Shown: positions 36,426-43,320 of the stretch, piece after piece
Numbering within the stretch: position 1 is the stretch's first letter
Layout of the letters: each line of letters opens with the position of its first letter
Assembly: GCA_026388275.1 (NCBI GenBank)
Contig: JAPLKB010000028.1
Location: forward strand, 41,178-105,177
DNA: 64,000 nt
From: Pseudomonadota bacterium
GTDB lineage: Bacteria > Desulfobacterota > Syntrophorhabdia > Syntrophorhabdales > Syntrophorhabdaceae
Direction: 5' to 3'
Position numbers and translations under genes: made by a program
Notes under the pieces: generated by a model
Database searches by the model: none
What the model was told of the DNA's origin: nothing
The model's input: the letters and a program-made list of their open reading frames with translations, nothing else

Positions 36426-36998
36426 ATGCGTATTAGAAATACCATGATCATAGCCCTTGCATTCTTTGCCCTTTCTCTGGTATTCATTGCTCCGGCGTCG
36501 GCAGCCTATATCACTGTTGATGATAGTAACCCCTTCACTGTGACCATCACTGCCGGCCAGTTCGAAGGCGGGTTTTACGTTGACGGCCAGCTTCTTACCA
36601 GCGGTTATGACAGCGGATCAGTTACCCTCCTGGACGGTATGCACTCTTTTTACGGCGCCTGGGTTACTGTGGGCGCACCAGACGGCGGTGCACAAGTATT
36701 GTTTGCCCATACAGGCAATCCCACCCGCGTGACGAGCGGACTCGGGATCTATTGGGTGAATAATGATGGTATTTATTCAACATTTAATGGAGGTTTCGCA
36801 GGCTATGCCGGTCCAGCAGGTTATTTCGATACCCAACTGCCGACCGTATCACAGGACGGGCACACGGAGTATTCCTCAGCCCCCTATATGGGAATTACTT
36901 TCATTTCCGAAAACCCTGTGCCTATACCTTCAGGTATTCTGCTCTTAGCGCCTGGCTTTCTTGGTTTGGTCGCTTTGAGGAAGCGCTTTAGAAGGTAA
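36426..36998 (+). CDS. Exported VPIP-CTERM (PEP-CTERM-like) protein 1
   Basis: A 190-residue secreted protein. Signal peptide (MIIALAFFALSLVFIAPASA), a beta-rich Gly/Ser/Thr body and a C-terminal sorting tail: VPIPSGILLLAPGFLGL followed by basic RKRFRR. This motif-helix-basic tripartite tail is the PEP-CTERM/VPLPA-CTERM type recognised by exosortases, so the protein should be processed and placed at the surface or in extracellular matrix. AAGGAGG stands before the ATG. It is a close paralogue of the gene at 43321. The next gene follows 42 bases later without its own promoter elements, suggesting one mRNA. Confidence 0.85.
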   Translation: MRIRNTMIIALAFFALSLVFIAPASAAYITVDDSNPFTVTITAGQFEGGFYVDGQLLTSGYDSGSVTLLDGMHSFYGAWVTVGAPDGGAQVLFAHTGNPTRVTSGLGIYWVNNDGIYSTFNGGFAGYAGPAGYFDTQLPTVSQDGHTEYSSAPYMGITFISENPVPIPSGILLLAPGFLGLVALRKRFRR

Positions 36999-37040
36999 TA
37001 CTGGAAACATAGAAAAGTATATAACACGAATCAAAGGAGG

Positions 37041-37754
37041 GTGGTAATTATGAGAAATAGACCGGGAACAACTTTTGTATGTATAGCCGCCGCGTTAACC
37101 ATCTGCCTGGCGTTAACCGGTACAGCATCCGCCGAGCTGCTCTGGAATCAGCCCCAGGGCGGATGGGGGGCATATATTGATAATACTAATTGGAATGCAT
37201 GGATCGCCGATGATTTTAAACTCGTCACTGCAGCCAAAATTAACCAGGCAGGCTGGGCAGGCGGGGCAGGCGGGGCAAATGACCCAATTTCGCCCAGTGG
37301 CTTTTATGTCCGTTTCTATGACAACTATTACGATGATGCGCTGGGTCACAACCGCCCTGCAGACTCTCCTGCTTACCAGGTATATATCCCTATCGGAAGC
37401 ATTGCCTCCAGCCAAATAGGCGAGTCTGGTTACTTCAACTATTCAGCAAACCTCCCTGTTTCTTTTGCTGCTGCCGCAAACACCCATTATTGGTTCAGTG
37501 TCCAGGCGGATACCATTAGGATCGATCAGCCGTGGTGGGGATGGCTTCCGGCGGATACGCAGAATATAGGCCCTGGCGAACTCAATTTTGACTCGTACGT
37601 CCACTATCCTGTTAACCAGCCTCCGTTTTCGGGTTATGATTATGATTTCACTTACAGCCTGAGCGGTTCCGCCGTTCCGCTGCCTGGCGCAGTCTGGTTT
37701 TTAGCCCCTGGGTTCCTGGGCCTGGCAGGCTGGAGACGGTTCAAGAAAAGTTAA
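37041..37754 (+). CDS. Exported VPLP-CTERM protein 2
   Basis: A 237-residue secreted protein with signal peptide (AALTICLALTGTASA) and the tail VPLPGAVWFLAPGFLGL plus WRRFKKS. The body is rich in Trp, Tyr, Asn and Gly with a predicted beta-sandwich character (FYVRFYDNYYDDALGH; FSVQADTIRIDQPWWGW), reminiscent of carbohydrate-binding modules, but no family is recognised. AAAGGAGG is upstream. It probably shares the operator A promoter with the gene before it and ends at the terminator at 37779. Confidence 0.85.
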   Translation: MVIMRNRPGTTFVCIAAALTICLALTGTASAELLWNQPQGGWGAYIDNTNWNAWIADDFKLVTAAKINQAGWAGGAGGANDPISPSGFYVRFYDNYYDDALGHNRPADSPAYQVYIPIGSIASSQIGESGYFNYSANLPVSFAAAANTHYWFSVQADTIRIDQPWWGWLPADTQNIGPGELNFDSYVHYPVNQPPFSGYDYDFTYSLSGSAVPLPGAVWFLAPGFLGLAGWRRFKKS

Positions 37755-37778
37755 GGATAGCAGCAACTGAAAATGCAA

Positions 37779-37814
37779 AGGCAGAGTCGTCACGAAACGA
37801 CCCTGCCTTTTTTT
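37779..37814 (+). terminator. Terminator after VPLP-CTERM protein 2
   Basis: AGGCAGAGTCGT pairs with ACGACCCTGCCT across CACGAA and is followed by a run of seven T. The stem sequence recurs in the terminators of the other VPIP-CTERM genes. Confidence 0.92.
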
Positions 37815-37989
37815 GAGAAAAGGTGAATTTTACTTCAAAGAGTTCTATGGTCAGCCCTCATAAAGGTTAAGGAGGTTTGGGCAACAGGCCGTTACACTTT
37901 GGAAGCAAGTATTTACATGGGTTCTGAAAATCTTCAAAAGTAAAGATGTAAAATATGTGTCGTATCCTGATACCATACTATTACAATAA

Positions 37990-38037
37990 TTGTCGTAATT
38001 AACCTACAAACATTGTCGTATATATCCTACATACAAT
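37990..38037 (+). promoter_or_regulatory. Tandem 23-bp operator, copy B
   Basis: Two units, TTGTCGTAATTAACCTACA (37990) and TTGTCGTATATATCCTACA (38013), lie in direct repeat with 23-bp period; each is itself an imperfect dyad (TTGT/ACAA arms). Ten bases later comes TTGTTATACG (38047), a likely -10 region. There is no good -35 box, so the repeats probably bind an activator that contacts polymerase at -35. Confidence 0.75.
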
Positions 38038-38071
38038 AAAAATAATTTGTTATACGATGTTATATTAGTTC

Positions 38072-38152
38072 TGATAAAGCCAAACCATCCGTGAGGATGG
38101 GACGGAAAACCAAAGAGTCTCCCTGTAAGAGAGAAAGCCGGGTTGCCGAAGG
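38072..38152 (+). promoter_or_regulatory. Cyclic-di-GMP-I (GEMM-I) riboswitch
   Basis: The segment has the GEMM-I layout: GATAAAGCCAAACC, P2 hairpin CCATCC-GTGA-GGATGG, the conserved GGACGGAAAACC joint, a second hairpin (AGTCTCCC...GAGA) and closing GCCGGGTTGCCGAA. Aligned with the Vc2 aptamer, the position that reads both ligand guanines (G20) is G, not the A of the cGAMP-sensing variants, and A47 is kept. It ends about 35 bases before the ATG, so control may be of translation; no separate terminator hairpin is seen between aptamer and gene. Confidence 0.9.
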
Positions 38153-38186
38153 ATTAATTCTAAAGTGAAAAGGAGATAGACACAAG

Positions 38187-38750
38187 ATGAAAAAAACATT
38201 TTATGCAATAACTTTCGCACTTATGTTTCTCTTGGTTGTCGGGATGTCTATTCCCACCCAGAGCTTTGCAACAACCGTCACTATCGATATAGAAGCTTAC
38301 ATCGACGGACGGGATCGAGTGTCTATTCAGGGGAATACGTTGACTTGGCAACACTTTGAGAACGATTGGCCCGGCACAAATAATGGCCACAACGATCCCG
38401 TTACGGTCATTACTAGCGTTGACGGTATTGTAGCAGAGCGTTACAGCTGGTGGCATAGGCCTAATTCTAATATACCTCTTACCATCACGCCCGGTGTGCC
38501 TTCCACAGACAATTTCACTTTGACGCCTCTCCAGGCACGCTCCAGCCTTTGGACTGTTCAGAGTCCAAACATGGCTAACAACTACACGACAGTGATCGAA
38601 TTCGATGACAACGGGCCTCCGGGAGCAGAATGGTATGAGGCGAAACTGGACTACACGTCCAACACTCCCGTACCCATCCCGCCCGCATTCCTGCTCCTCG
38701 GCCCAGGTTTGGTAGGGATTGCAGCAATAAGGAGAAGATTAAACAAGTAA
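38187..38750 (+). CDS. Exported VPIP-CTERM protein 3, riboswitch-controlled
   Basis: A 187-residue secreted protein. Signal peptide (FALMFLLVVGMSIPTQSFA), beta-rich body without recognised domain, and tail VPIPPAFLLLGPGLVGI followed by RRRLNK. AAAGGAG precedes the ATG. The gene stands alone between the operator B/GEMM-I leader and the terminator at 38777, a complete cassette of the regulon. Confidence 0.85.
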   Translation: MKKTFYAITFALMFLLVVGMSIPTQSFATTVTIDIEAYIDGRDRVSIQGNTLTWQHFENDWPGTNNGHNDPVTVITSVDGIVAERYSWWHRPNSNIPLTITPGVPSTDNFTLTPLQARSSLWTVQSPNMANNYTTVIEFDDNGPPGAEWYEAKLDYTSNTPVPIPPAFLLLGPGLVGIAAIRRRLNK

Positions 38751-38776
38751 CCAATCCCATAGCAAAGTAAATGATG

Positions 38777-38807
38777 AGGCAGAGCCGGAAAAGGCTCTGC
38801 CTTTTTT
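38777..38807 (+). terminator. Terminator after VPIP-CTERM protein 3
   Basis: AGGCAGAGCC and GGCTCTGCCT form a perfect stem across GGAAAA, followed by six T. Confidence 0.93.
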
Positions 38808-39230
38808 ATTCGTCTCGACCATTTCCGCTTGAAGCCTTGAAAAGAACTGATTGTATCAGAGTTGACAAGTGCAGGAGGAGTATTTCGTCCAGGGCAAATA
38901 TGCTCATTATGCTCTTGCAGCAACATTTGCCCGTGTTCGGCTTTATGAACTTTTGCTTATGCAGCGGTTAAATCGCGAAGGCTGCATAAATAACATGTGA
39001 CGCTCAGTCGGTCACACTCCTTCGCTCCTTTCTTCTTTGGTTCTTTTCTCTGTAACTTATCAACTATGACCTCAACATTGACTGCTCTCTTTAACGTATA
39101 AACTATTGATGATTATATATCATTCAGAAAGATTCAATCTAAATGTAAAAAGATTTGGATATATTTGCTACACCAAATTTTGCATAGAGGGTAACTCCAG
39201 AATTAAACGATTATTGTTTGAAATATGTAC
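38808..39230. other. Intergenic region between convergent VPIP-CTERM genes
   Basis: About 420 bases between two facing terminators. No gene, promoter or RNA is supported. A short stretch near 39002-39030 (CAGTCGGTCACACTCCTTCG) faintly resembles the repeat at 52362. The rest is AT-rich and unremarkable. Confidence 0.4.
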
Positions 39231-39262
39231 AAAAAAGGCAGGGCCGCTTCCGGCCCTGCCTC
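39231..39262 (-). terminator. Terminator of VPIP-CTERM protein 4
   Basis: On the minus strand GGCAGGGCCGG pairs with CCGGCCCTGCC (loop AAGC region) and is followed by six T. Same stem family as the other cassettes. Confidence 0.92.
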
Positions 39263-39289
39263 ATTATTAATTTTGCAGCAAGTTATACG

Positions 39290-40003
39290 TTATTTGTTCA
39301 TATAGTTTTTAAACTTTCTGCGTAGTCCTGCAAGTCCTATTAAACTGGAACCCAGGAGCAAGACGGTTGGAGGTATAGGGACAGGAGCAGCGGAAACATC
39401 AAATCTTGCCATAATGTCACCCTGAGGCTGAACCCAGGGATTGTATCCATCAAAGTTCGATCCCGGGACTGTAGCAAATCCGAGGGGAGTGATATCAACT
39501 TTGTATCCCTGAAAAATCAAAGAAATTGTCGTGCCATTATAGAAAGTAAGATAGTCGTTATCCCATTTAACTTCAAGAAGACCCGTTTGGCTGAGAGAAC
39601 CGGAAGCCGCGGCGAAGTAAATGGTGCGAGATGCATTAACATTGAATGACAAGTCTCTCCAAGCTTCCTGGCTGGGGTCGGTCGCAGTCCCTCCATAGGT
39701 GTAGTTAATTGTCCAGAGAAGAGTGTTGATCTTTTGAGTGTATGTACCGGGTTCAAGATTGAGGCTACCCGTGTAGGTGACAAGCTCCAGCGTATCACCC
39801 GGGTATCCATCGGTACCCCAGGGTGCGTTCGACGGCGGTGTGGTGGGTGCAGGATAAGATGTCGGTCCCCAGCCGCTTACGGTATAACCGATGATATTGT
39901 CTGCATGAGCGATCCCGCCCAGGCACACGAGAGTGAGCACTGCTGTCAATACAAAGAATTTACTCATTCGGGACACAGATAAAGCTGATTTGATTTTTCT
40001 CAT
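39290..40003 (-). CDS. Exported VPIP-CTERM protein 4
   Basis: A 237-residue secreted protein with signal peptide (FFVLTAVLTLVCLGGIAHA) and tail VPIPPTVLLLGSSLIGLAGL followed by RRKFKNYMNK. The body is Pro/Thr/Tyr-rich near the N-terminus and otherwise beta-like; no domain recognised. AAGGAGAG precedes the ATG. It is the only leftward member of this group between 36 and 44 kb. Its 5' region has a normal-looking sigma70 promoter (40187-40216) and lacks both the tandem operator and a GEMM aptamer, so it seems to be regulated differently. Confidence 0.85.
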   Translation of the reverse strand: MRKIKSALSVSRMSKFFVLTAVLTLVCLGGIAHADNIIGYTVSGWGPTSYPAPTTPPSNAPWGTDGYPGDTLELVTYTGSLNLEPGTYTQKINTLLWTINYTYGGTATDPSQEAWRDLSFNVNASRTIYFAAASGSLSQTGLLEVKWDNDYLTFYNGTTISLIFQGYKVDITPLGFATVPGSNFDGYNPWVQPQGDIMARFDVSAAPVPIPPTVLLLGSSLIGLAGLRRKFKNYMNK

Positions 40004-40186
40004 GTTTTTCTCTCCTTAAATCATAAAAATAGAATAAGTACGTATTTCTTTAACTCCATAACGTTCTTTTCTTTCGCAGGTTATAGTATAGAAACTTGGA
40101 CGCCTTTTTCATTCCTTGAATCTTCCCCGTTTTTGGTTTCCTGCTGGTGGCTCAGCAAACTCAGGATGACATAATTGTAATTACTT

Positions 40187-40216
40187 GTTATACATTCTAT
40201 GTGTGATATTTGTCAA
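40187..40216 (-). promoter_or_regulatory. Probable sigma70 promoter of VPIP-CTERM protein 4
   Basis: On the minus strand TTGACA (40211-40216) and TATAAC (40187-40192) are spaced by 18 bases. This predicts a leader of about 175 bases. Confidence 0.5.
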
Positions 40217-40549
40217 GTTTTTTAGGTTTTTATCTCTGCAATAGTATTATGTCACCCTTTACCCTATTTTCGGCTAAAAGCGATTCTGTTTTTGACAAAA
40301 AGACGGGGGGTCTTTCCGGCAAAAACCGCGCAGCGTGTCTCTCAGGAAACACCTGACAACATAAATTAATTATTCCAGAGTATTGTAGAAAATTGCAGCA
40401 GTGCACCGCAGAGCTATTTAAGATAACTTACACGAAAACAAGCATTATTGTAGCAATTGAGCATTGAGATCTTAGCCACGGATAAATCAAGACTACATAA
40501 AAAATATAACTACCGGATACGAGTAATTGTAATAAATGTTTTACACGAT

Positions 40550-40597
40550 TTGTCGTAAATGTCCTACACTAAGTGTCGTAATTATCCTACAGACAAA
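40550..40597 (+). promoter_or_regulatory. Tandem 23-bp operator, copy C
   Basis: TTGTCGTAAATGTCCTACA (40550) and GTGTCGTAATTATCCTACA (40573) repeat with 23-bp period. GATGTTATACAAAG about 10 bases further is the likely -10 region. Confidence 0.72.
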
Positions 40598-40631
40598 ACA
40601 TCGTAGATGTTATACAAAGTAGTACGTGATC

Positions 40632-40709
40632 GATAAAGCCAAACCATCCGCGAGGGTGGGACGGAAAACCAACGGGTCTCAGGTAAGCGAAGATGGCCGG
40701 GTTGCCAAA
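40632..40709 (+). promoter_or_regulatory. Cyclic-di-GMP-I (GEMM-I) riboswitch
   Basis: Very close to the aptamer at 38072: GATAAAGCCAAACC, P2 CCATCC-GCGA-GGGTGG, GGACGGAAAACC, then a second hairpin and GGCCGGGTTGCC. G is kept at the ligand-discriminating position 20. The aptamer ends about 33 bases before the ATG at 40743 with AGGAGG between. Confidence 0.9.
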
Positions 40710-40742
40710 ATAGAATAAATAAATCAGTATCAGGAGGTAAAA

Positions 40743-41360
40743 ATGAAGGGAAAATTTTTAGCAATATTGATGGTTGGATTATTTCTTATTGGTATGGCAG
40801 CCACAGGAACTTATGCCGCAATTATTGACATTCCGGTAACAGCAGCAGGGGACACGGTCTTTGTTTGGAATAAAAGCTCGCAATATGTTTACACTTGGTG
40901 GGAGTCAAACGCAAATCCCAACCAGGTCTCTCATTGGTATTACGATGGTTCAGGTGAGTACAGGGATACCTATCTGAGCTTCAACCTGAGCCCTGTCGTC
41001 GGCAAGGCTGCAGAGATCATCTCGGCGACCTTTAACTTCGATATCCTAAGTATCTGGGGTTCCGGTGCTGTCGGCATACTCAATGGGGTTGAAAGTGTAT
41101 ATGGAGAAGGCGGAACGGGTTGGAAGTTTTTTGATGTTACCAGTTCCATACAGGGTATCCTCGCCAATTCCGGGACAACCGCAAACTATTCCTTCATGCA
41201 CACAGGCCAATCAGGCTTTACCTTCGGCAGCGCTGATGGCGGCGATCCTGCATTCCTCAGGATTACCACAAATACACCTGTGCCTATCCCCGGCGGCTTA
41301 TGGCTGCTTAGCCCCGGTCTTCTTGGACTTATGGGACTTAAGAGGAAATATTTAGGATAA
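40743..41360 (+). CDS. Exported VPIP-CTERM protein 5, riboswitch-controlled
   Basis: A 205-residue secreted protein. Signal peptide (FLAILMVGLFLIGMAATGTYA); the body (RDTYLSFNLSPVVGKAAEII ... FFDVTSSIQGIL ... FTFGSADGGDPAFLRI) resembles DNRLRE-type beta-sandwich domains found in surface proteins, though I am not certain; the tail is VPIPGGLWLLSPGLLGL followed by KRKYLG. AGGAGG precedes the ATG. Complete cassette with operator C, GEMM-I aptamer and terminator at 41408. Confidence 0.85.
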   Translation: MKGKFLAILMVGLFLIGMAATGTYAAIIDIPVTAAGDTVFVWNKSSQYVYTWWESNANPNQVSHWYYDGSGEYRDTYLSFNLSPVVGKAAEIISATFNFDILSIWGSGAVGILNGVESVYGEGGTGWKFFDVTSSIQGILANSGTTANYSFMHTGQSGFTFGSADGGDPAFLRITTNTPVPIPGGLWLLSPGLLGLMGLKRKYLG

Positions 41361-41407
41361 GTAAATCAGCAACAATAAAAATAGAAAGCAAGATCATACG
41401 TGATCAA

Positions 41408-41438
41408 AGGCAGGGTCAATTCGACCCTGCCTTTTTTG
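41408..41438 (+). terminator. Terminator after VPIP-CTERM protein 5
   Basis: AGGCAGGGTC pairs with GACCCTGCCT across AATTC and is followed by six T. Confidence 0.93.
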
Positions 41439-41513
41439 TTGCGCCACCGGGTCAATAACCCGAATCTTGCTCATTATGCTTTTGCGGCATTCACCTGACC
41501 CCGGGCATTCCCA

Positions 41514-41640
41514 ATGAACCTCCCCGCAGCAAGCTGCGGGTTATCACTGGAAAGAGGCTCATATCCCCCTCACCCCGCCCTCTCCCCCGGAGGGGCGAGG
41601 GCAAGTAGTAACCCTTGCAGCTTGCTGCAGTGAATCATTT
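41514..41640. repeat. Interspersed repeat with CCCCTCACCCCGCCC core, copy 1
   Basis: From AATGAACCTCCCCGCAGCAAG through GGAGGGGCGAGGGCAAGTAG to TTGCTGCAGTGAATCATTTGG this stretch matches 42929-43115, where the last part is expanded to a three-fold tandem repeat. It contains the hairpin CCCCGCAGC/GCTGCGGG and CTCTCCCCCGGAGGGG. Confidence 0.75.
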
Positions 41641-41710
41641 GGATTGATTTTAAGAATCGTCAAAAATGTATATTAAAAGACAGCGGGCTTCCTGTTCCGT
41701 ATTACAATAA

Positions 41711-41758
41711 TTGTCGTATTTAACCTACAAACATTGTCGTAGATGTCCTACATACAAT
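41711..41758 (+). promoter_or_regulatory. Tandem 23-bp operator, copy D
   Basis: TTGTCGTATTTAACCTACA (41711) and TTGTCGTAGATGTCCTACA (41734) repeat with 23-bp period, followed by TTTGTTGTATTTTGTATT as likely -10 region. Confidence 0.75.
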
Positions 41759-41792
41759 AAAATATATTTGTTGTATTTTGTATTACAATAAT

Positions 41793-41865
41793 GCTCATGC
41801 CATGCAGTTGGCAACAGTGGAACGATAAGCCCGGTGGTCTCAAAGCAGACAGTCGGCTTGCCAAC
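41793..41865 (+). promoter_or_regulatory. Divergent GEMM-like riboswitch candidate
   Basis: In the same position as the GEMM-I aptamers, this segment keeps GTGGAACGATAAGCC (compare GGATGGGACGGAAAACC), a second hairpin GGTCTC...GCAGACAGTCGGC and closing GGCTTGCC, while the first hairpin is rebuilt (CCA ... GTT-GGC-AAC ... TGG) and has lost the GNRA-type loop. It probably is a diverged c-di-GMP-I aptamer; ligand specificity cannot be read with confidence because the 5' junction does not align cleanly. Confidence 0.55.
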
Positions 41866-41887
41866 AAAACATAAATGGAGGTTATGG

Positions 41888-42613
41888 ATGAAATCAAGAT
41901 TAATTTTATCAATTGTTCTTATATTTTTTGTTGTGGCTGGTTTTGCCACCGGAGCGGCGGCGTACGATTATACACCGATAACCTTTGACTATAACAGTAC
42001 CAGTTGGGGAAGAGACAACAGCTATCCTACAGGTTCACCTGTGACATTGGGTGGTGTACCTTTTGACATTCCTGCATACCCAAACAACAATACCTGGGAC
42101 AGTTATACATGGGATAGTAATACAGGATACAATGGTACCCGGTCTATCACTATTCCGGTAAATGTTGCCAATGTCAAAGAAGTTCACACTTTAATCAACA
42201 CCTCCTGGGGCTATTATCCCATGCAATATACGACTGTAACCTTTAATTGGTCCGGCAACGGTGTTTACACAAAAATCCTCACCGATGGCGTGGATATCAG
42301 GGATTGGTGGAACGGCGGATATGCTAATACCATCTCTGGTGATACGGTGCAGGTTTATTCTGGATACGGCACCCCCTATCCTTATCTTCCTACTCGTGTT
42401 GATAAGCAACTGTTTACCTTCACCGATGCTCAGTACAATGGCAGAACGCTTGAATCAATCACAATAACCGACACTGGAGCAGAGGGAACACACCGTGCTT
42501 TTCTATATGGAGTCACAGTTGCCTCTTCTGCGGTTCCTATACCCGGCGCCTTGTGGCTCTTCGGCCCCGGCCTTGTCAGCCTTGCAGCAATCAGGAGAAG
42601 ATTTAGAAAGTAA
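41888..42613 (+). CDS. Exported VPIP-CTERM protein 6
   Basis: A 241-residue secreted protein starting at the ATG at 41888 (TGGAGG upstream); an in-frame ATG at 41834 lies inside the riboswitch-like leader and would bury the signal peptide. Signal peptide (LILSIVLIFFVVAGFATGAAA), a Tyr/Asn/Thr-rich beta-type body (NVKEVHTLINTSWGYYPMQY; ADMT-like repeats absent), and tail VPIPGALWLFGPGLVSL followed by RRRFRK. No named domain. Cassette with operator D and terminator at 42633. Confidence 0.85.
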   Translation: MKSRLILSIVLIFFVVAGFATGAAAYDYTPITFDYNSTSWGRDNSYPTGSPVTLGGVPFDIPAYPNNNTWDSYTWDSNTGYNGTRSITIPVNVANVKEVHTLINTSWGYYPMQYTTVTFNWSGNGVYTKILTDGVDIRDWWNGGYANTISGDTVQVYSGYGTPYPYLPTRVDKQLFTFTDAQYNGRTLESITITDTGAEGTHRAFLYGVTVASSAVPIPGALWLFGPGLVSLAAIRRRFRK

Positions 42614-42632
42614 TCATAAATCATAAATTATC

Positions 42633-42665
42633 GAGGCAGAGTCAGAAAAGGCTCTGCCTTTTTTA
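42633..42665 (+). terminator. Terminator after VPIP-CTERM protein 6
   Basis: AGGCAGAGTC pairs with GGCTCTGCCT (one wobble) across AGAAAA and is followed by six T. Confidence 0.92.
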
Positions 42666-42787
42666 TTCTTCTGTTTCAACGGGTGCCACTTGTAATCTTT
42701 TACACGGTGCAGAAATATGTTTCCTAAGATAATAGCAGCGCGCAGGTAACCGGGTAAATCAGTCAGTGCAAAAGCCGCCAGGATGGG

Positions 42788-42846
42788 GTACATCGAGGAC
42801 CGAACGGCACTGAAGTTGACAAAGTCAGGCGCAAAAAGCGCCCGGC
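42788..42846. repeat. 59-bp repeat, second copy
   Basis: Imperfect copy of 31111-31169 (upstream of the T1SS operon). Here the internal hairpin GGCGC-AAAAA-GCGCC is perfect. It is joined directly to a copy of the hlyD 3' end, so both ends of the T1SS operon are represented side by side. Confidence 0.65.
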
Positions 42847-42849
42847 CTC

Positions 42850-42905
42850 TAAAATATCTCGATGAGGGGATTAAAGTAAGGCAAGGGGCATTATCCTTCT
42901 ATTGA
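42850..42905 (+). pseudogene. Duplicated 3' end of the T1SS hlyD gene
   Basis: These 56 bases match 36142-36197 with few differences and encode KYLDEGIKVR, the last ten residues of the HlyD protein; the original TAA stop has become CAA. Together with the paralogous gene at 43321 this marks a segmental duplication of about 850 bases from 36142-37000. Confidence 0.85.
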
Positions 42906-43013
42906 TCTTACCTAGGGTATTCTCAATGAACCTCCCCGCAGCAAGCGGACGGGGTATCACTGGAAAGAGGCTCATATCCCCCTCACCCCGCCCTCTCCCC
43001 CGGAGGGGCGAGG

Positions 43014-43104
43014 GAAAGTAGTAACCCTGCAGCAAGCTGCAGGGCAAGTAGTAACCCTGCAGCAAGCTGCAGGGCAAGTAGTAACCCTGCAGCAAGCTGC
43101 AGGG
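43014..43104. repeat. Three tandem copies of a 30-bp palindromic unit
   Basis: The unit AAGTAGTAACCCTGCAG plus CAAGCTGCAGGGC occurs three times in a row, nearly identical. Each holds the palindrome CCTGCAGC/GCTGCAGG. A single diverged copy is at 41608-41637. Head-to-tail with no spacer of variable sequence, so not a CRISPR. Confidence 0.9.
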
Positions 43105-43182
43105 AATCATTTGGATTGATTTTAAGGATCGTCAAAAATGTATATTAAAAGACAGCTTGTTTCCTGTTCCATATTACAATAA

Positions 43183-43230
43183 TTATCGTATTTATCCTAC
43201 ATACATTATCGTATATATCCTACATACAAT
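43183..43230 (+). promoter_or_regulatory. Tandem 23-bp operator, copy E
   Basis: TTATCGTATTTATCCTACA (43183) and TTATCGTATATATCCTACA (43206) repeat with 23-bp period; the usual G at position 3 is A in both. TTTGTTATATGATG is the likely -10 region. Confidence 0.7.
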
Positions 43231-43263
43231 AAAAATAATTTGTTATATGATGTCAAATAACTC

Positions 43264-43300
43264 TGATAAAACCAACCCATCCGTGAGGGTGTGTACTAAG
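43264..43300 (+). promoter_or_regulatory. Truncated GEMM-I-like aptamer (first hairpin only), second case
   Basis: GATAAAACCAACCCATCC GTGA GGGTGTG, then TACTAAG and AAGGAGG. Same truncated form as at 36368, expected because the two genes are duplicates. The second hairpin and ligand-closing strand are missing. Confidence 0.6.
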
Positions 43301-43320
43301 TAAAATAAGGAGGATTTATT

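Noticed and set aside
38072..38152. cGAMP-specific GEMM variant (as in Geobacter)
   Set aside because: Aligned with Vc2, the discriminating position 20 is G in both complete aptamers, the c-di-GMP form.
40004..40186. A GEMM riboswitch in the long leader of VPIP-CTERM protein 4
   Set aside because: I searched the minus strand for the CCATCC-GTGA hairpin and the GGACGGAAA joint and found neither.
43014..43104. CRISPR-like array
   Set aside because: The 30-bp units follow each other without variable spacers and there are only three; no cas genes are nearby.
42871..43110. A 79-codon leftward frame with CSLLQGYYLP repeats
   Set aside because: It only translates the tandem 30-bp palindromic repeats; no start signal and no homology.
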